64,000 bases of DNA from Paractinoplanes pyxinae (GTDB lineage Bacteria; Actinomycetota; Actinomycetes; Mycobacteriales; Micromonosporaceae), in assembly GCF_026626335.1 (NCBI RefSeq), contig NZ_JAPNTZ010000025.1, positions 1 to 64,000 of the forward strand, given 5' to 3'. Both the position numbers and the translations under genes were made by a program. Below, piece by piece: positions 51,778-63,729 of this stretch (the stretch's first letter is position 1; each line of letters opens with the position of its first letter). The notes beneath the pieces are model-generated. The model saw only the letters and a program-made list of their open reading frames with translations, was not told the DNA's origin and did not search any database.

Positions 51778-53016
51778 TTGGAGACCAGGCGTACGACGGT
51801 GCGTGACGTGCGCCGGGCGAACCGGTCCAGCCTGCTCACCGACCTGTTCCACGGCGGCCTGCAGAGCCGGCAGCAACTCGCCGCGAGCACGGCGCTGAGC
51901 CAGGCCAGTGTCAGCAACCTGATCGGCGAGATGATCGAGGAGGGCCTGGTCGAGGAGGCCGGCCTGGTCGGGTCGGACGGCGGCCGCCCGCGTGTGCTGC
52001 TGCGGGTGCGGCCCGGCTTCCGCTACGTGGTGGGCGCCGACGTCGGCGAGACCCGGGTGCTGGTCGAGCTGTACGACCTCGAGATGAACCGGCTGGCCGT
52101 GTCCCGGCTGGAGCACGACGACGGCCCCGAGCAGGTGGCCGGCCGGCTGCTGACCGGGCTGAGCGCGGTGCTCGACGAGGCCGGGGTGGCTCCGGCCGAC
52201 GTGCTCGGGTACGGGGTCGGGGTGCCGGGCGTGGTCGGTTCGGACGGGGTGGTCGACTCGCAGTCCACGGGCTGGGACTCGGCGCCGCTGGGCGAGATGC
52301 TGCGGGCCGGCACCGAGGTGCCGATCTTCGTCGAGAACGGGGCCAAGACGCACGGCCAGGCCGAGATGTGGTTCGGCGCCGGGCGGGGCGCGCGGCACGT
52401 GGTCGTGGTCATGACCGGGCTGGGCGTGGGCGCGGCCGTGGTGATGGACGGGCGCAGCTACTACCGGGGTGCGAACAGCAATGCCGGCGAGTGGGGGCAC
52501 ACCACGCTGGTGTACGACGGCGACGAGTGCCGGTGCGGGGCGCGAGGCTGCCTCGAGGCGTACATCGGCTCCGACCGGATCGCGCACCGACTGGCCGCGG
52601 CGACCGGTGAACCGTACTCGAAAGAACTTCTGCCCCGGCTGCTGGAAACGCCCGATCTGGCGCCGGAGGCCGTGGCGGTGTTCGAGCAGACGGCCGGCTA
52701 TCTGGGCGCGGGGCTGGCCGATCTGATCAACCTGTTCAGCCCGGAACGGATCGTGCTCGGCGGCGTGACGGGGTCGGTGTTCGGGGCGCGCTTCCTGCCC
52801 GAGATCCGTGCCGCCGCGGCTCGGCACGCGCTGCGACGACCGTACGCGCAAACGACCATCAGCATCTGCGAGCTGGGCGTCGACGCGGTGGCGATGGGCG
52901 CGGCCACCCTGCCGATCGCGCAGCTGCTGGCCGAGGGCGGCCTGCCCGAGCCCACCGACCAGATCCTGGCCTTCACCCCGCGTCAGCGCCGCCCCGGAGA
53001 ACGAGCGCGGCGCTGA
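51778..53016 (+). CDS. ROK family regulator
   Basis: The 412-aa protein has an N-terminal winged HTH (about 1-75: SRQQLAASTALSQASVSNLIGEMIEEGLVEE) and a ROK sugar-kinase-like domain. GADVGETRVLVEL is the phosphate-binding strand and CRCGARGCLEAY the zinc-binding motif. It is probably a repressor that binds a sugar rather than a kinase. The TTG start has no strong ribosome site. The hairpin at 52981-53018 overlaps its last codons. It stands beside the GH1 and transporter genes. Confidence 0.92.
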   Translation: METRRTTVRDVRRANRSSLLTDLFHGGLQSRQQLAASTALSQASVSNLIGEMIEEGLVEEAGLVGSDGGRPRVLLRVRPGFRYVVGADVGETRVLVELYDLEMNRLAVSRLEHDDGPEQVAGRLLTGLSAVLDEAGVAPADVLGYGVGVPGVVGSDGVVDSQSTGWDSAPLGEMLRAGTEVPIFVENGAKTHGQAEMWFGAGRGARHVVVVMTGLGVGAAVVMDGRSYYRGANSNAGEWGHTTLVYDGDECRCGARGCLEAYIGSDRIAHRLAAATGEPYSKELLPRLLETPDLAPEAVAVFEQTAGYLGAGLADLINLFSPERIVLGGVTGSVFGARFLPEIRAAAARHALRRPYAQTTISICELGVDAVAMGAATLPIAQLLAEGGLPEPTDQILAFTPRQRRPGERARR

Positions 53017-53018
53017 CG
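52981..53018. repeat. duplicated hairpin, copy 1
   Basis: CGTCAGCGCCG and CGGCGCTGACG form 11-bp arms. The 38-base unit recurs nearly unchanged at 53028-53065; the copies differ only in GAGAACG versus GATAAAG. This copy includes the ROK stop. Confidence 0.9.
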
Positions 53019-53027
53019 GAAGCTCGG

Positions 53028-53065
53028 CGTCAGCGCCGCCCCGGATAAAGAGCGCGGCGCTGACG
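53028..53065. terminator. duplicated hairpin, copy 2, likely terminator
   Basis: This has the same 11-bp arms as copy 1. It lies between the convergent ROK and GH1 genes and can serve both strands. Confidence 0.8.
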
Positions 53066-53075
53066 AGAGGAACGC

Positions 53076-54464
53076 TCAGGCGCGCAGCGCGGCGATCGAG
53101 TCGCGGAACCAGAGCGCGCTCTGCTTGGGCGTGCGCTCCTGCGTCTCGTAGTTGACGTGCACGATGCCGAACCGCTTGGCGTAGCCCTCGGCCCACTCGA
53201 AGTTGTCGAGCAGCGACCACGCGAAGTAGCCCCGCACGTCCGCTCCCTGCTCGCGGGCGGCGGCCACCGCGGCGATGTGCGAGGCCAGATATTCCGTACG
53301 GTCGTCGTCGGCCACGTAGCCCGACTCGTCCGGCTGGTCGTCGAACGCCGCGCCGTTCTCGGTGATCACCATGGGCAGGCCGGGGTAGTCGCGGTGCAGG
53401 CGGACCAGCAGCTGGGTGAAGCGCTCCGGCGTGATCGGCCACCCCATCGCCGTACGGGCGGTGTCGGGAAGCACGGAACGGACCACCGGCTCGCCGTTGG
53501 CCTCGTGGGTGCGGCCTTCCTCGTCCGTGCCGGCGAAGTCCTGTCCGAAGTAGAAGTTGACGCCCAGCGTGTCGAACGGCGTCGAGATGATCTCGAGGTC
53601 GCCGTCCTGGACGGGCATCGCCGAGCCGCGGGCGGCCAGGTCGGCCACCACGTCGGCCGGGTACTCGCCGCGCCGCAGCGGGTCCAGGTACAGCCGCAGC
53701 CCCATGCCGTCGGCGCGGCGGGCGGCGTCCCGGTCCTCCTCGGTGTCGCCGTGCGGGTCGGCCGTGCCCATGTTCAGCGTGATGCCGTAGTTGTGGGGCC
53801 GGGTCTCGGCGGCCCGCATCCGCTGGACGGCCAGGCCGTGCCCGAGCAGCAGGTGGTGGGTGGCGGCCAGCGAGGCGTCGAAGTCCTTGCGGCCGGGCGC
53901 GTGCACGCCGACGTTGTAGCCCAGCCAGGCCGAGCACCACGGCTCGTTCAGCGTGGTGAACGTGTCGACGCGGTCCTGCAGTTTGTCGAAGACGAGAGAG
54001 GCGTAGTCGGCGAACCGGTAGGCGGTGTCACGGTTGGGCCAGCCGCCCGCGTCCTCCAGCTCCTGCGGCAGGTCCCAGTGGTACAGCGTGACCCAGGGGG
54101 CGATCCCGTTCTCGAGCAGCTCGTCCACCAGCCGCTCGTAGAAGCCGAGGCCGGCCGGGTTGACCGGGCCGCGGCCGCCGGGCTGCACCCGCGGCCAGGC
54201 CACCGAGAACCGGTAGCTGTCGACGCCGAGGCTCTTCATCAGCGCGACGTCCTGCGGCATCCGGTGGTAGTGGTCGCACGCCACGTCGCCGTTGTCGGCG
54301 TTGACCACGGCGCCGGGCACCCGCGAGAAGGTGTCCCAGATGGACGGTGTGCGGCCGTCCTCGGCGACCGCGCCCTCGATCTGGTACGACGCCGTCGCCA
54401 CGCCCCAGAGGAACTGCGCGGGCAGCCCGGTGGCGAGCGGGACGGAGGTGGTGGTGGGGTTCAT
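53076..54464 (-). CDS. GH1 beta-glucosidase
   Basis: The 462-aa protein has the GH1 barrel: FLWGVATASYQIEGA (18-32), acid/base Glu174 in TLNEPW and nucleophile Glu369 in ITENGAAF, then YFAWSLLDNFEW. It hydrolyses beta-glucosides or cello-, gentio- or laminari-oligosaccharides in the cytosol, as no signal is seen. The ATG at 54464 follows GGAG. It lies downstream of the transporter genes after a terminator at 54493-54522, so it may need readthrough. Confidence 0.95.
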   Translation of the reverse strand: MNPTTTSVPLATGLPAQFLWGVATASYQIEGAVAEDGRTPSIWDTFSRVPGAVVNADNGDVACDHYHRMPQDVALMKSLGVDSYRFSVAWPRVQPGGRGPVNPAGLGFYERLVDELLENGIAPWVTLYHWDLPQELEDAGGWPNRDTAYRFADYASLVFDKLQDRVDTFTTLNEPWCSAWLGYNVGVHAPGRKDFDASLAATHHLLLGHGLAVQRMRAAETRPHNYGITLNMGTADPHGDTEEDRDAARRADGMGLRLYLDPLRRGEYPADVVADLAARGSAMPVQDGDLEIISTPFDTLGVNFYFGQDFAGTDEEGRTHEANGEPVVRSVLPDTARTAMGWPITPERFTQLLVRLHRDYPGLPMVITENGAAFDDQPDESGYVADDDRTEYLASHIAAVAAAREQGADVRGYFAWSLLDNFEWAEGYAKRFGIVHVNYETQERTPKQSALWFRDSIAALRA

Positions 54465-54492
54465 GGCACTCCAGTGGGGATTGGTTAAAGAA

Positions 54493-54522
54493 GGGGCCGG
54501 TCCGCCAAGGCGGACCGGCCCC
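54493..54522 (-). terminator. terminator or attenuator before GH1
   Basis: GGGGCCGGTCCGCC (54493-54506) pairs perfectly with 54509-54522. It lies past the 54527 stop on the leftward strand and before the GH1 start, so it can lower expression of GH1 relative to the transporter. Confidence 0.88.
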
Positions 54523-54526
54523 CGTT

Positions 54527-55531
<1,005 letters not shown>

Positions 55532-56602
55532 CTACTTAGCCGCCTCTCGGGCCACCGGTGTCATGGCGTCGGGGTGTGCCTGGGCTCGGGTGTGCGGCTC
55601 GGCCGAGTTGTCCAGAACGGGCGTGAAGCCGATCCGCATCCGCACGGTGCCACCCGAAGCCGTCTTGAGCTTGGTCTTGCCGGCGCTGCGCAGCCGCGGG
55701 CTGACGAACTCGTCGATCGCGAAGTTGATGAGCGAGAGCGCCGTGCCGAGGAAGGCGATGGCCAGACCGGCCGGTACGAACCACCACCACGCGCCCTGGG
55801 CCAGCGCCTGCTGCCCCTGCGCCCAGAACAGGATCGTGCCCCAGTTCCAGCCGGCCGCCGACACGATGCCGATGAAGGCCAGGGTGATCAGCGAGAGCAC
55901 GGCGAAGATGACCGTGCCGATGAACCCGGACGCGATCACCGCGGTCAGGTTGGGCAGCAGCTCGAAGCCGATGATCCGCCAGGTCTTCTCGCCGGTGGCC
56001 CGGGACGCCTCGATGTAGTCGCGCCGGCGCAGCGAGAGCGTCTGCGCGCGCAGCACCCGGGCGTTCCACGACCACGAGGTGAGGCCGATGATCAGCGCGA
56101 TCAGCAGGTTGCTGGCGTTGTCCAGGACCGAGGTGATGATGATCATCAGCGGGATGGCCGGGATCACCAGGAACACGTTGGACAGCGCGGACAGCGTGTC
56201 GTCGGTCTTGCCGCCGAGGTAGCCGGCCGTGATGCCGATGATCACGGACAGCACGGTGGCGATGGCGCCGGCCAGGAAGCCGACGAACACCACGGGCCGG
56301 GTGCCGTCGAGCACCTGGCTGAACACGTCCTGCCCGAGGTGGGTGGTGCCGAACCAGTGCTCGGCCGACGGCGGCTGGATCAGGTCGTTGCTGCGCGCGT
56401 CCGGGTCGTACGGCGTGACCCAGGGCCCGATGATCGCGAACAGCACGTAGATGCCCAGGATGATCAGCCCGAAGGCCGCCTTCTTGTTCTTCAGGAACAG
56501 GAACCGCTGCCGCTTGGCCTTCGCCGGCTTGGCGGCCTCCGGTGCGGCCATCGCCCCCTGGCCGGGGATGACCTGGGCGGTGCTCGAGGTGGGGATCGTC
56601 AT
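55532..56602 (-). CDS. ABC permease, DppC type
   Basis: The 356-aa protein has a cytosolic N-terminal lead, about six helices and the EAA loop RDYIEASRATGEKTWRIIGFELLPNLT. It carries one of the two membrane pores of the Opp/Dpp-type importer. It starts three bases after the DppB-type gene stop and is followed by the ATPase gene with no gap. Confidence 0.92.
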   Translation of the reverse strand: MTIPTSSTAQVIPGQGAMAAPEAAKPAKAKRQRFLFLKNKKAAFGLIILGIYVLFAIIGPWVTPYDPDARSNDLIQPPSAEHWFGTTHLGQDVFSQVLDGTRPVVFVGFLAGAIATVLSVIIGITAGYLGGKTDDTLSALSNVFLVIPAIPLMIIITSVLDNASNLLIALIIGLTSWSWNARVLRAQTLSLRRRDYIEASRATGEKTWRIIGFELLPNLTAVIASGFIGTVIFAVLSLITLAFIGIVSAAGWNWGTILFWAQGQQALAQGAWWWFVPAGLAIAFLGTALSLINFAIDEFVSPRLRSAGKTKLKTASGGTVRMRIGFTPVLDNSAEPHTRAQAHPDAMTPVAREAAK

Positions 56603-56605
56603 CGC

Positions 56606-57582
56606 TCAGCCCTCCTTGCGGGTGCGCGGGTCGAGAAGCAGGTAGGCCAGGTCGGCCAGCAGGTTCGCGACCAGCACCGAGATGGTGATGACCAGGAAGA
56701 TGCCCTGCATCAGCGGGTAGTCCTTGGCCCCGAGCGCCTGCAGCAGGATGAACCCGAGACCGGGGTACGAGAAGACGATCTCGACCAGCAGCGTGCCGCC
56801 GACGATGAAGCCGAGCGACAGGGCGAACCCGGAGATGTTGGGCAGCAGCGCGTTGCGGGCGGCGTAGCTCACCGCGACCCGGCGCTCGGAGAGGCCCTTG
56901 GCGTGCGCCACGGTGATGTAGTCCTCGGACGAGACGGTCACCATCATGTTGCGCATGCTCAGGATCCAGCCGCTGACCGACGAGATCAGGATGGTCAGCG
57001 CGGGCAGCAGGCTGTGCTGCAGGGCGCTCGGGATGAAGTACTGGTCCCAGGCCGGCACCAGCGACGAGTCGAAGCCGCCGGACGACGGGAAGAAGCTGTC
57101 CGGGCCGGTCAGCAGGTAGATGGCGATGATGCCGAGCCAGAAGTACGGCACCGACGAGAAGAACGTGGTGACCGGCAGCAGGCCGTCGGTCCACGAGCCG
57201 CGCCGCCACCCGGCCAGCACGCCCAGGCTGGTGCCGATCAGGAAGCTGATGATCGTGGTGATGCCGACCAGCAGCACCGTCCACGGCAGCGCGTCCCCGA
57301 TGATCTGCGAGACCGGCGACGGGAAGAACGTGAAGGACAGGCCCAGGTCGCCGCGGAACAGCTGCGCCCAGTAGTCGAGGTACTGCTGCCACAGGCCTTT
57401 GTCGTCGTCCAGGCCGAACAGAACGTAGAGCGAGTTGATGGCCTCGGTGCTGAGCTGGCCGCGGAACTTGGCGATCAGCGACTGCACCGGGTCACCGGGC
57501 ACCAGCCGCGGGATGAAGAAGTTGAGGGTGATCGCGGCCCACGCGGTGAACAGGTAGAACGCGATGCGCTGCAGGAAGTACT

Positions 57583-57586
<4 letters not shown>
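56606..57586 (-). CDS. ABC permease, DppB type
   Basis: The 326-aa protein has about six helices (VKYFLQRIAFYLFTAWAAITL first) and the EAA loop SEDYITVAHAKGLSERRVAVSYAARNALLPN. The GTG at 57586 overlaps the upstream ATPase stop (GTGA) and has GGCGAG before it. The open frame further upstream is not coding. It pairs with the DppC-type permease. Confidence 0.92.
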
Positions 57587-58659
<1,073 letters not shown>

Positions 58660-58688
58660 GCCGGGTTCCTTCATTTTCAACGGCGGTG

Positions 58689-58722
58689 GCCGCCCCCACC
58701 CGGCGGCACGGGTGGGGGCGGC
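58689..58722 (-). promoter_or_regulatory. intercistronic hairpin after the binding-protein gene
   Basis: GCCGCCCCCACCC (58689-58701) pairs perfectly with 58710-58722. In transporter operons such stems stabilise the binding-protein mRNA and lower downstream levels. Confidence 0.75.
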
Positions 58723-58730
58723 GACCACGA

Positions 58731-60419
58731 TCAGGAGTTGGCGGGCTTGAGCTTGCTGATGATCAGCGACACGTACGGCTGGGTCGGCTGCGCACCCGAG
58801 TAGGGGTCCGCGTCGGTGGGCCAGCCGGTCCAGTTCTTGTCGCTGTAAGCCGCGCCGACGTTGTCCGCGCCGACCGGGAACATCGGGGCCTGCTCCACGA
58901 AGACCTTCTGGATCTGGTTCATCGCCGTGGTGCGGGCCTCGTCGCTGGTCGCGTTCTTGTACGCGGTCAGCGCGGCGGTCGCCTCGGGGCTCTTGAAGCG
59001 GCCGAAGTTGCCCTGCTGAGCGGCGGTGCCGATCGGCTTGAGCAGGTCGCCGTCCATGACGGTCTGGTAGATGTCGTACGGCGTGGCGCCGCCGTTCGTC
59101 CACCGCATCGAGGCCTCGAAGGCGCCCGTCTGCACGTTCTTGTCCCAGACGTCCTGGTTGGGCTTCTCGACGGTCGCCTCGATGCCGATCTCGGCGAAGT
59201 TGCTCTTGATGATCTCGAGCGAGGTCTGGTAGTCCGACCACGGCGCGGGGTCGCTGAGCTTGATCTTCACCGGCTTGCCGCTCGGGTCGGTCAGCGTCTT
59301 GCCGTTGAGCTTGTAGCCGGCGCTCTGCAGCAGGGCCTTGGCCCCGGCCACGTCGTTCGAGAACTCCTTGCCCTTGTACTCCGGGGCGATGAACGCGTCA
59401 CCGGCGCCCGGCGGCAGACCGGTCACGCTCTTGATCTCGGGGTGGAAGTACGCGGCCTCGGCCTGGTTGAAGATGTCGGTCCGGTTGATCACCATGTTCA
59501 TGGCCTGACGCAGCTTCACGTCGTCGAACGGCTTGATCGTGGTGTTGATGTAGAGACCGTGGATGCCGAGCACGCCGGGCGCCCACACCTTGTGGTGCGC
59601 CGGGTCCTTGTCGATGAAGGTCGCCTTCGGGTTGGGCAGGAAGACGAACGACCACTCGGCGTCGCCGTTGGCCAGCGCGGTGCCCTGGGCGTTGTTGTCG
59701 GCGTAGGAGACGTAGCGCAGCTCCTTGACCGCCGGCAGGTTCTGCCAGTAGCCCTCGGTGCGCACCGACAGCGTGACACCGGCCTGGGTGAACGACTTCA
59801 GCGTGTACGGGCCGGAGCCGATCGGGTTCTTGTTGACGTCGGTCGCCGGGTCCGAGATCTTCTCCCAGACGTGCTTGGGCACGATCGGGGTGCTCGCCAT
59901 GATCTTGTTCTGGTTGACGAACTGCGGCGTCTTGAAGGTGACCTTCACGACGTTGCCGGCCACCGTGATCTGGTCGAACGGGATGGCGTTCTGGTTGAGC
60001 GCCTCGTTGCCCTTGAGCAGCGTGAACGTGTAGGCCACGTCGTCGGCGGTCAGCTTCTGGCCGTCCGACCAGGTGGCGTTGTCGCGCACGGTGACCTCGG
60101 CCGACTTGTAGTCGTCGGCCCACTTGACCGCGCTGGCCAGCCACGGGATGGCCGGCTCGGCCGGGCGCACCGGGTTCCACTGGGTCAGCGGCTCGTAGAT
60201 CATCCACTTGTAGCCGAGCGCGTTCGCCGAGGAGGTGCCGGCGAACGGGTTGTGGTTCTCGGTCTGCGTGCCGTTGGGCATGCCGATCTTGAGGAAGTCC
60301 ACCGACGACTTGTTCGCGTTGTTGGCGTTGTTGGCGTTGGGCGAGTCGCCGCACGCGGCCAGGCCGCCCGTGGCGAGCACGCTCGCCACGGCGACCGCGA
60401 ACAGTTTCCTTCTCTGCAT
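58731..60419 (-). CDS. family-5 ABC substrate-binding lipoprotein
   Basis: The 562-aa protein has lipobox LAAC (Cys23) and an Asn-rich linker, then a large solute-binding domain of the Opp/Dpp family: TWSDGQKLTADDVAYTFTLL and VFVEQAPMFP. It binds oligopeptides or oligosaccharides outside the membrane and delivers them to the permeases. The LacI, GH1 and ROK neighbours favour a beta-glucoside oligosaccharide. GAGGAG precedes the ATG. Confidence 0.92.
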   Translation of the reverse strand: MQRRKLFAVAVASVLATGGLAACGDSPNANNANNANKSSVDFLKIGMPNGTQTENHNPFAGTSSANALGYKWMIYEPLTQWNPVRPAEPAIPWLASAVKWADDYKSAEVTVRDNATWSDGQKLTADDVAYTFTLLKGNEALNQNAIPFDQITVAGNVVKVTFKTPQFVNQNKIMASTPIVPKHVWEKISDPATDVNKNPIGSGPYTLKSFTQAGVTLSVRTEGYWQNLPAVKELRYVSYADNNAQGTALANGDAEWSFVFLPNPKATFIDKDPAHHKVWAPGVLGIHGLYINTTIKPFDDVKLRQAMNMVINRTDIFNQAEAAYFHPEIKSVTGLPPGAGDAFIAPEYKGKEFSNDVAGAKALLQSAGYKLNGKTLTDPSGKPVKIKLSDPAPWSDYQTSLEIIKSNFAEIGIEATVEKPNQDVWDKNVQTGAFEASMRWTNGGATPYDIYQTVMDGDLLKPIGTAAQQGNFGRFKSPEATAALTAYKNATSDEARTTAMNQIQKVFVEQAPMFPVGADNVGAAYSDKNWTGWPTDADPYSGAQPTQPYVSLIISKLKPANS

Positions 60420-60504
60420 CGCGAAAATCTCCTCGGTTTCAGGGTGTGAGGGCGTGCGTCATCACGGCGCCGGCTCGCCGGCCGGCCCCGCAGGTTTCAG
60501 TCAG

Positions 60505-61506
<1,002 letters not shown>

Positions 61507-61548
61507 TGGTCCTCCTGACGTGTCACCACTTCGTTGCGGCCGGATTTC

Positions 61549-61572
61549 GGAACCGGTTTCGGAAGCGGTTTC
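61549..61572. promoter_or_regulatory. tandem LacI-type operator candidates
   Basis: GGAACCGGTTTC (61549-61560) and GGAAGCGGTTTC (61561-61572) are two nearly identical 12-bp imperfect palindromes in direct tandem. They lie 43-66 bases upstream of the LacI gene start, where autoregulation would occur. Confidence 0.6.
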
Positions 61573-61662
61573 GGCAGTTAACGCCAGTGAACCGGGTCAC
61601 GTCAACGGCGACCATGAATTACTTAGGTTTCAGAACGATAAAGCGCGGGTACCTACTGCCGC

Positions 61663-62547
61663 CTAAATGCGGACGGGACCGGACGAAACCTCAGCCAGGT
61701 GAGGCAGAACGATGCCCAATGGGGCATCGATGTGAAGGCCCGCGTACGGCTCGCCGCGCGTCACGCCGCGGTTGACGATCGCGACCCGGATGCCCTCTTT
61801 GGCCGCGCGCAGAACGAACCGCCGGCCCGACATGACGGTCAGCGAAGAACCGAGAACCAGCAGCGTACGGGCGTTCCCGACCAGCGCGAAGCTGCGCGAC
61901 ACCCGGTCCGGCGGCACCGTCTCGCCGAAGTAGACCACGTCCGGCTTGAGCATGCCGCCGCAGTTCAGGCAGTCGACGACCGTGAATCTGTCGAGATCGG
62001 TGTCGTCGAGTTCGGCGTCGCCGTCGGCGTTGATCGCGACCGCGGCCGCGTCGAAGGCCGGATTGGCCTCGTCGAGCCGGGCCGCCAGCACCTCGCGAGC
62101 CGTCAGATCACCGCAATCCAGGCAGACGATGCGGGCCAGGTTGCCGTGCAGCTCGACCACGCCGGTCGCGCCGGCCGCCTGGTGCAGCCCGTCGACGTTC
62201 TGGGTGATGATGCCGTCGACTGCGCCGCAGCCCTGCAGGGCGGCGACCGCCCGGTGGCCGTCGTTGGGGAACGCCTCCCCGATCGTCCGCCAGCCCAGGT
62301 GCGAGCGCGCCCAGTACCGCCGGCGGGCGATCGGGTCGCGGGTGAAGGCCTGGTAGGTCATGGGCGTGCTGCGCCGGGCCGACCCGGACGGGCCGCGATA
62401 GTCCGGAATACCGGAGTCGGTGGAAAGTCCCGCGCCGCTCAGAATCACCACGCCGCCCTCGGCGATCCACGCCCCGAGCTCGGCCACCTGCTCCACAACC
62501 TGTAGGTCCACCCAGCAATGGTCCCTCGCCCGACCCCGGGCGGCCAT
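61663..62547 (-). CDS. Sir2-family NAD-dependent deacylase
   Basis: The 294-aa protein has GAGLS (38-42), TQNVDGLH (115-122), catalytic His134 in ELHGN and zinc Cys pairs at 142/145 and 193/196. It removes acetyl or longer acyl groups from proteins with NAD. The segment between the Cys pairs is longer than usual and acidic (INADGDAELDDTDLD). The start may be a GTG at 62511, as the first 12 residues are not conserved. It ends 156 bases from the LacI start. Confidence 0.93.
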   Translation of the reverse strand: MAARGRARDHCWVDLQVVEQVAELGAWIAEGGVVILSGAGLSTDSGIPDYRGPSGSARRSTPMTYQAFTRDPIARRRYWARSHLGWRTIGEAFPNDGHRAVAALQGCGAVDGIITQNVDGLHQAAGATGVVELHGNLARIVCLDCGDLTAREVLAARLDEANPAFDAAAVAINADGDAELDDTDLDRFTVVDCLNCGGMLKPDVVYFGETVPPDRVSRSFALVGNARTLLVLGSSLTVMSGRRFVLRAAKEGIRVAIVNRGVTRGEPYAGLHIDAPLGIVLPHLAEVSSGPVRI

Positions 62548-62605
62548 CGTTAAGAAACCCCGTCTCCCCTATGCGTGATCGACTTGAGCTGGCACTCTCA
62601 GTGGC

Positions 62606-62971
62606 ATGGGGTTGTTCACGCTGGGTGAGGCGCGGGACGAACTGAAGCGGTTGCGGCCCGTACTGGACGAGATCGTCGCGCTGCGGGCCGACGCGGCCGA
62701 GCTGGGGGCGGTGATCGGGGTGTCCGGCGGGCCCCCGACGCCGCTGGGCGGGCTGCCGGAGTTCAAGGCGACCACGGCTCGGCTCGACGACTTGATGACC
62801 GAGGTGCAGCAGACCGGGGCCGTGCTCAAGAGCCTGGCTCCGCTGCTGATCGACTTCCCGGGCGAGGTGGACGGGGTCGACGTCGACCTGTGCTGGCTCG
62901 AGGGCGAGGACGGCCTCGACTGGTACCACCGCTCCGACCTGGGCTTCGCCGGGCGCCGCCGCCTCCCCTGA
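62606..62971 (+). CDS. DUF2203 protein
   Basis: The 121-aa protein has a helical N-terminal half (FTLGEARDELKRLRPVLDEI) and a conserved C-terminal segment (GEVDGVDVDLCWLEGEDGLDWYHR). This matches DUF2203, small actinobacterial and Thermus-type proteins with no known role. The next gene is on the same strand 47 bases later. Confidence 0.92.
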   Translation: MGLFTLGEARDELKRLRPVLDEIVALRADAAELGAVIGVSGGPPTPLGGLPEFKATTARLDDLMTEVQQTGAVLKSLAPLLIDFPGEVDGVDVDLCWLEGEDGLDWYHRSDLGFAGRRRLP

Positions 62972-63018
62972 CCCGCCGGCCGGGGGTTCGGTGGGCGGTG
63001 TCGCCTACCCTGACGTTG

Positions 63019-63711
63019 ATGCGCGTCGACGTCAGGCACTGGCTCAAGGCCGGCTGGTCCGGCGCGGCCGTCGTGCTGCTCGTCGCCGTCGGCTACCGGT
63101 ACTTCTGCACGGTGGCGCTCGCCCTGGTGCTCGCGGCCTACTGCGCCCACAAGGTCCGGCGGGCGATGTCGCTGCGGGCGATGGCCCGCTGGGCGGCCGC
63201 GATGGGCTGCTTCCCGGTCGAGCCCGCGACCATCGAGTGGCCCTGGCAGAACCTGCACCTGCAGGGCAGCAGCAAGGTCACGTACGCCTGGACCGGCGAC
63301 ATCGAGGGCCTGCCGGTGACCTTCGGTGAGGTCCGGTGGTCGGGCAACGCGTTCGGCGGTGCGGTGCTCGACCGGGACGGCAAGGGGACGTTCGTGGTGG
63401 TCGGGCTGCCCTGCGAACAACCACCGATGGCCATCCGGCTGCCGTACACGGTCATCGGCGACTCGCCCCGGCTCGAACAACCGGCACTCCGTCACGCATT
63501 CAGCATCATGGAGATCCCGCCGTTCACCGTCCGCGACACCGAACTGTTCACGGTCGAGCCCCGCGAGCACGCCCTGAACCCGGGCGCGGCCTACCGCGCG
63601 GTGCGCCGGGCCCTGCTCGTCGTCCGCCTGCTCGACATCGGCCCCGACCGCCCCCTGCCCGCCGCGCCGGACCTCGCAGCCGCAACGGACCCCGCAGCCA
63701 CGCCGGACTAG
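63019..63711 (+). CDS. membrane-anchored hypothetical protein
   Basis: The 230-aa protein has one or two N-terminal helices (GWSGAAVVLLVAVGYRYFCTVALALVLAAYCA) followed by a soluble beta-rich part (about 60-190) and a Pro/Ala-rich tail. I do not recognise the domain. The ATG at 63019 begins just ahead of the hydrophobic part. Codon use supports it. Confidence 0.75.
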   Translation: MRVDVRHWLKAGWSGAAVVLLVAVGYRYFCTVALALVLAAYCAHKVRRAMSLRAMARWAAAMGCFPVEPATIEWPWQNLHLQGSSKVTYAWTGDIEGLPVTFGEVRWSGNAFGGAVLDRDGKGTFVVVGLPCEQPPMAIRLPYTVIGDSPRLEQPALRHAFSIMEIPPFTVRDTELFTVEPREHALNPGAAYRAVRRALLVVRLLDIGPDRPLPAAPDLAAATDPAATPD

Positions 63712-63729
63712 CCGGCGTGGCGCCGGGCG

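Noticed and set aside
51712..53940. Long leftward frame opposite the ROK gene
   Set aside because: ROK has conserved zinc and HTH motifs; the opposite frame has none.
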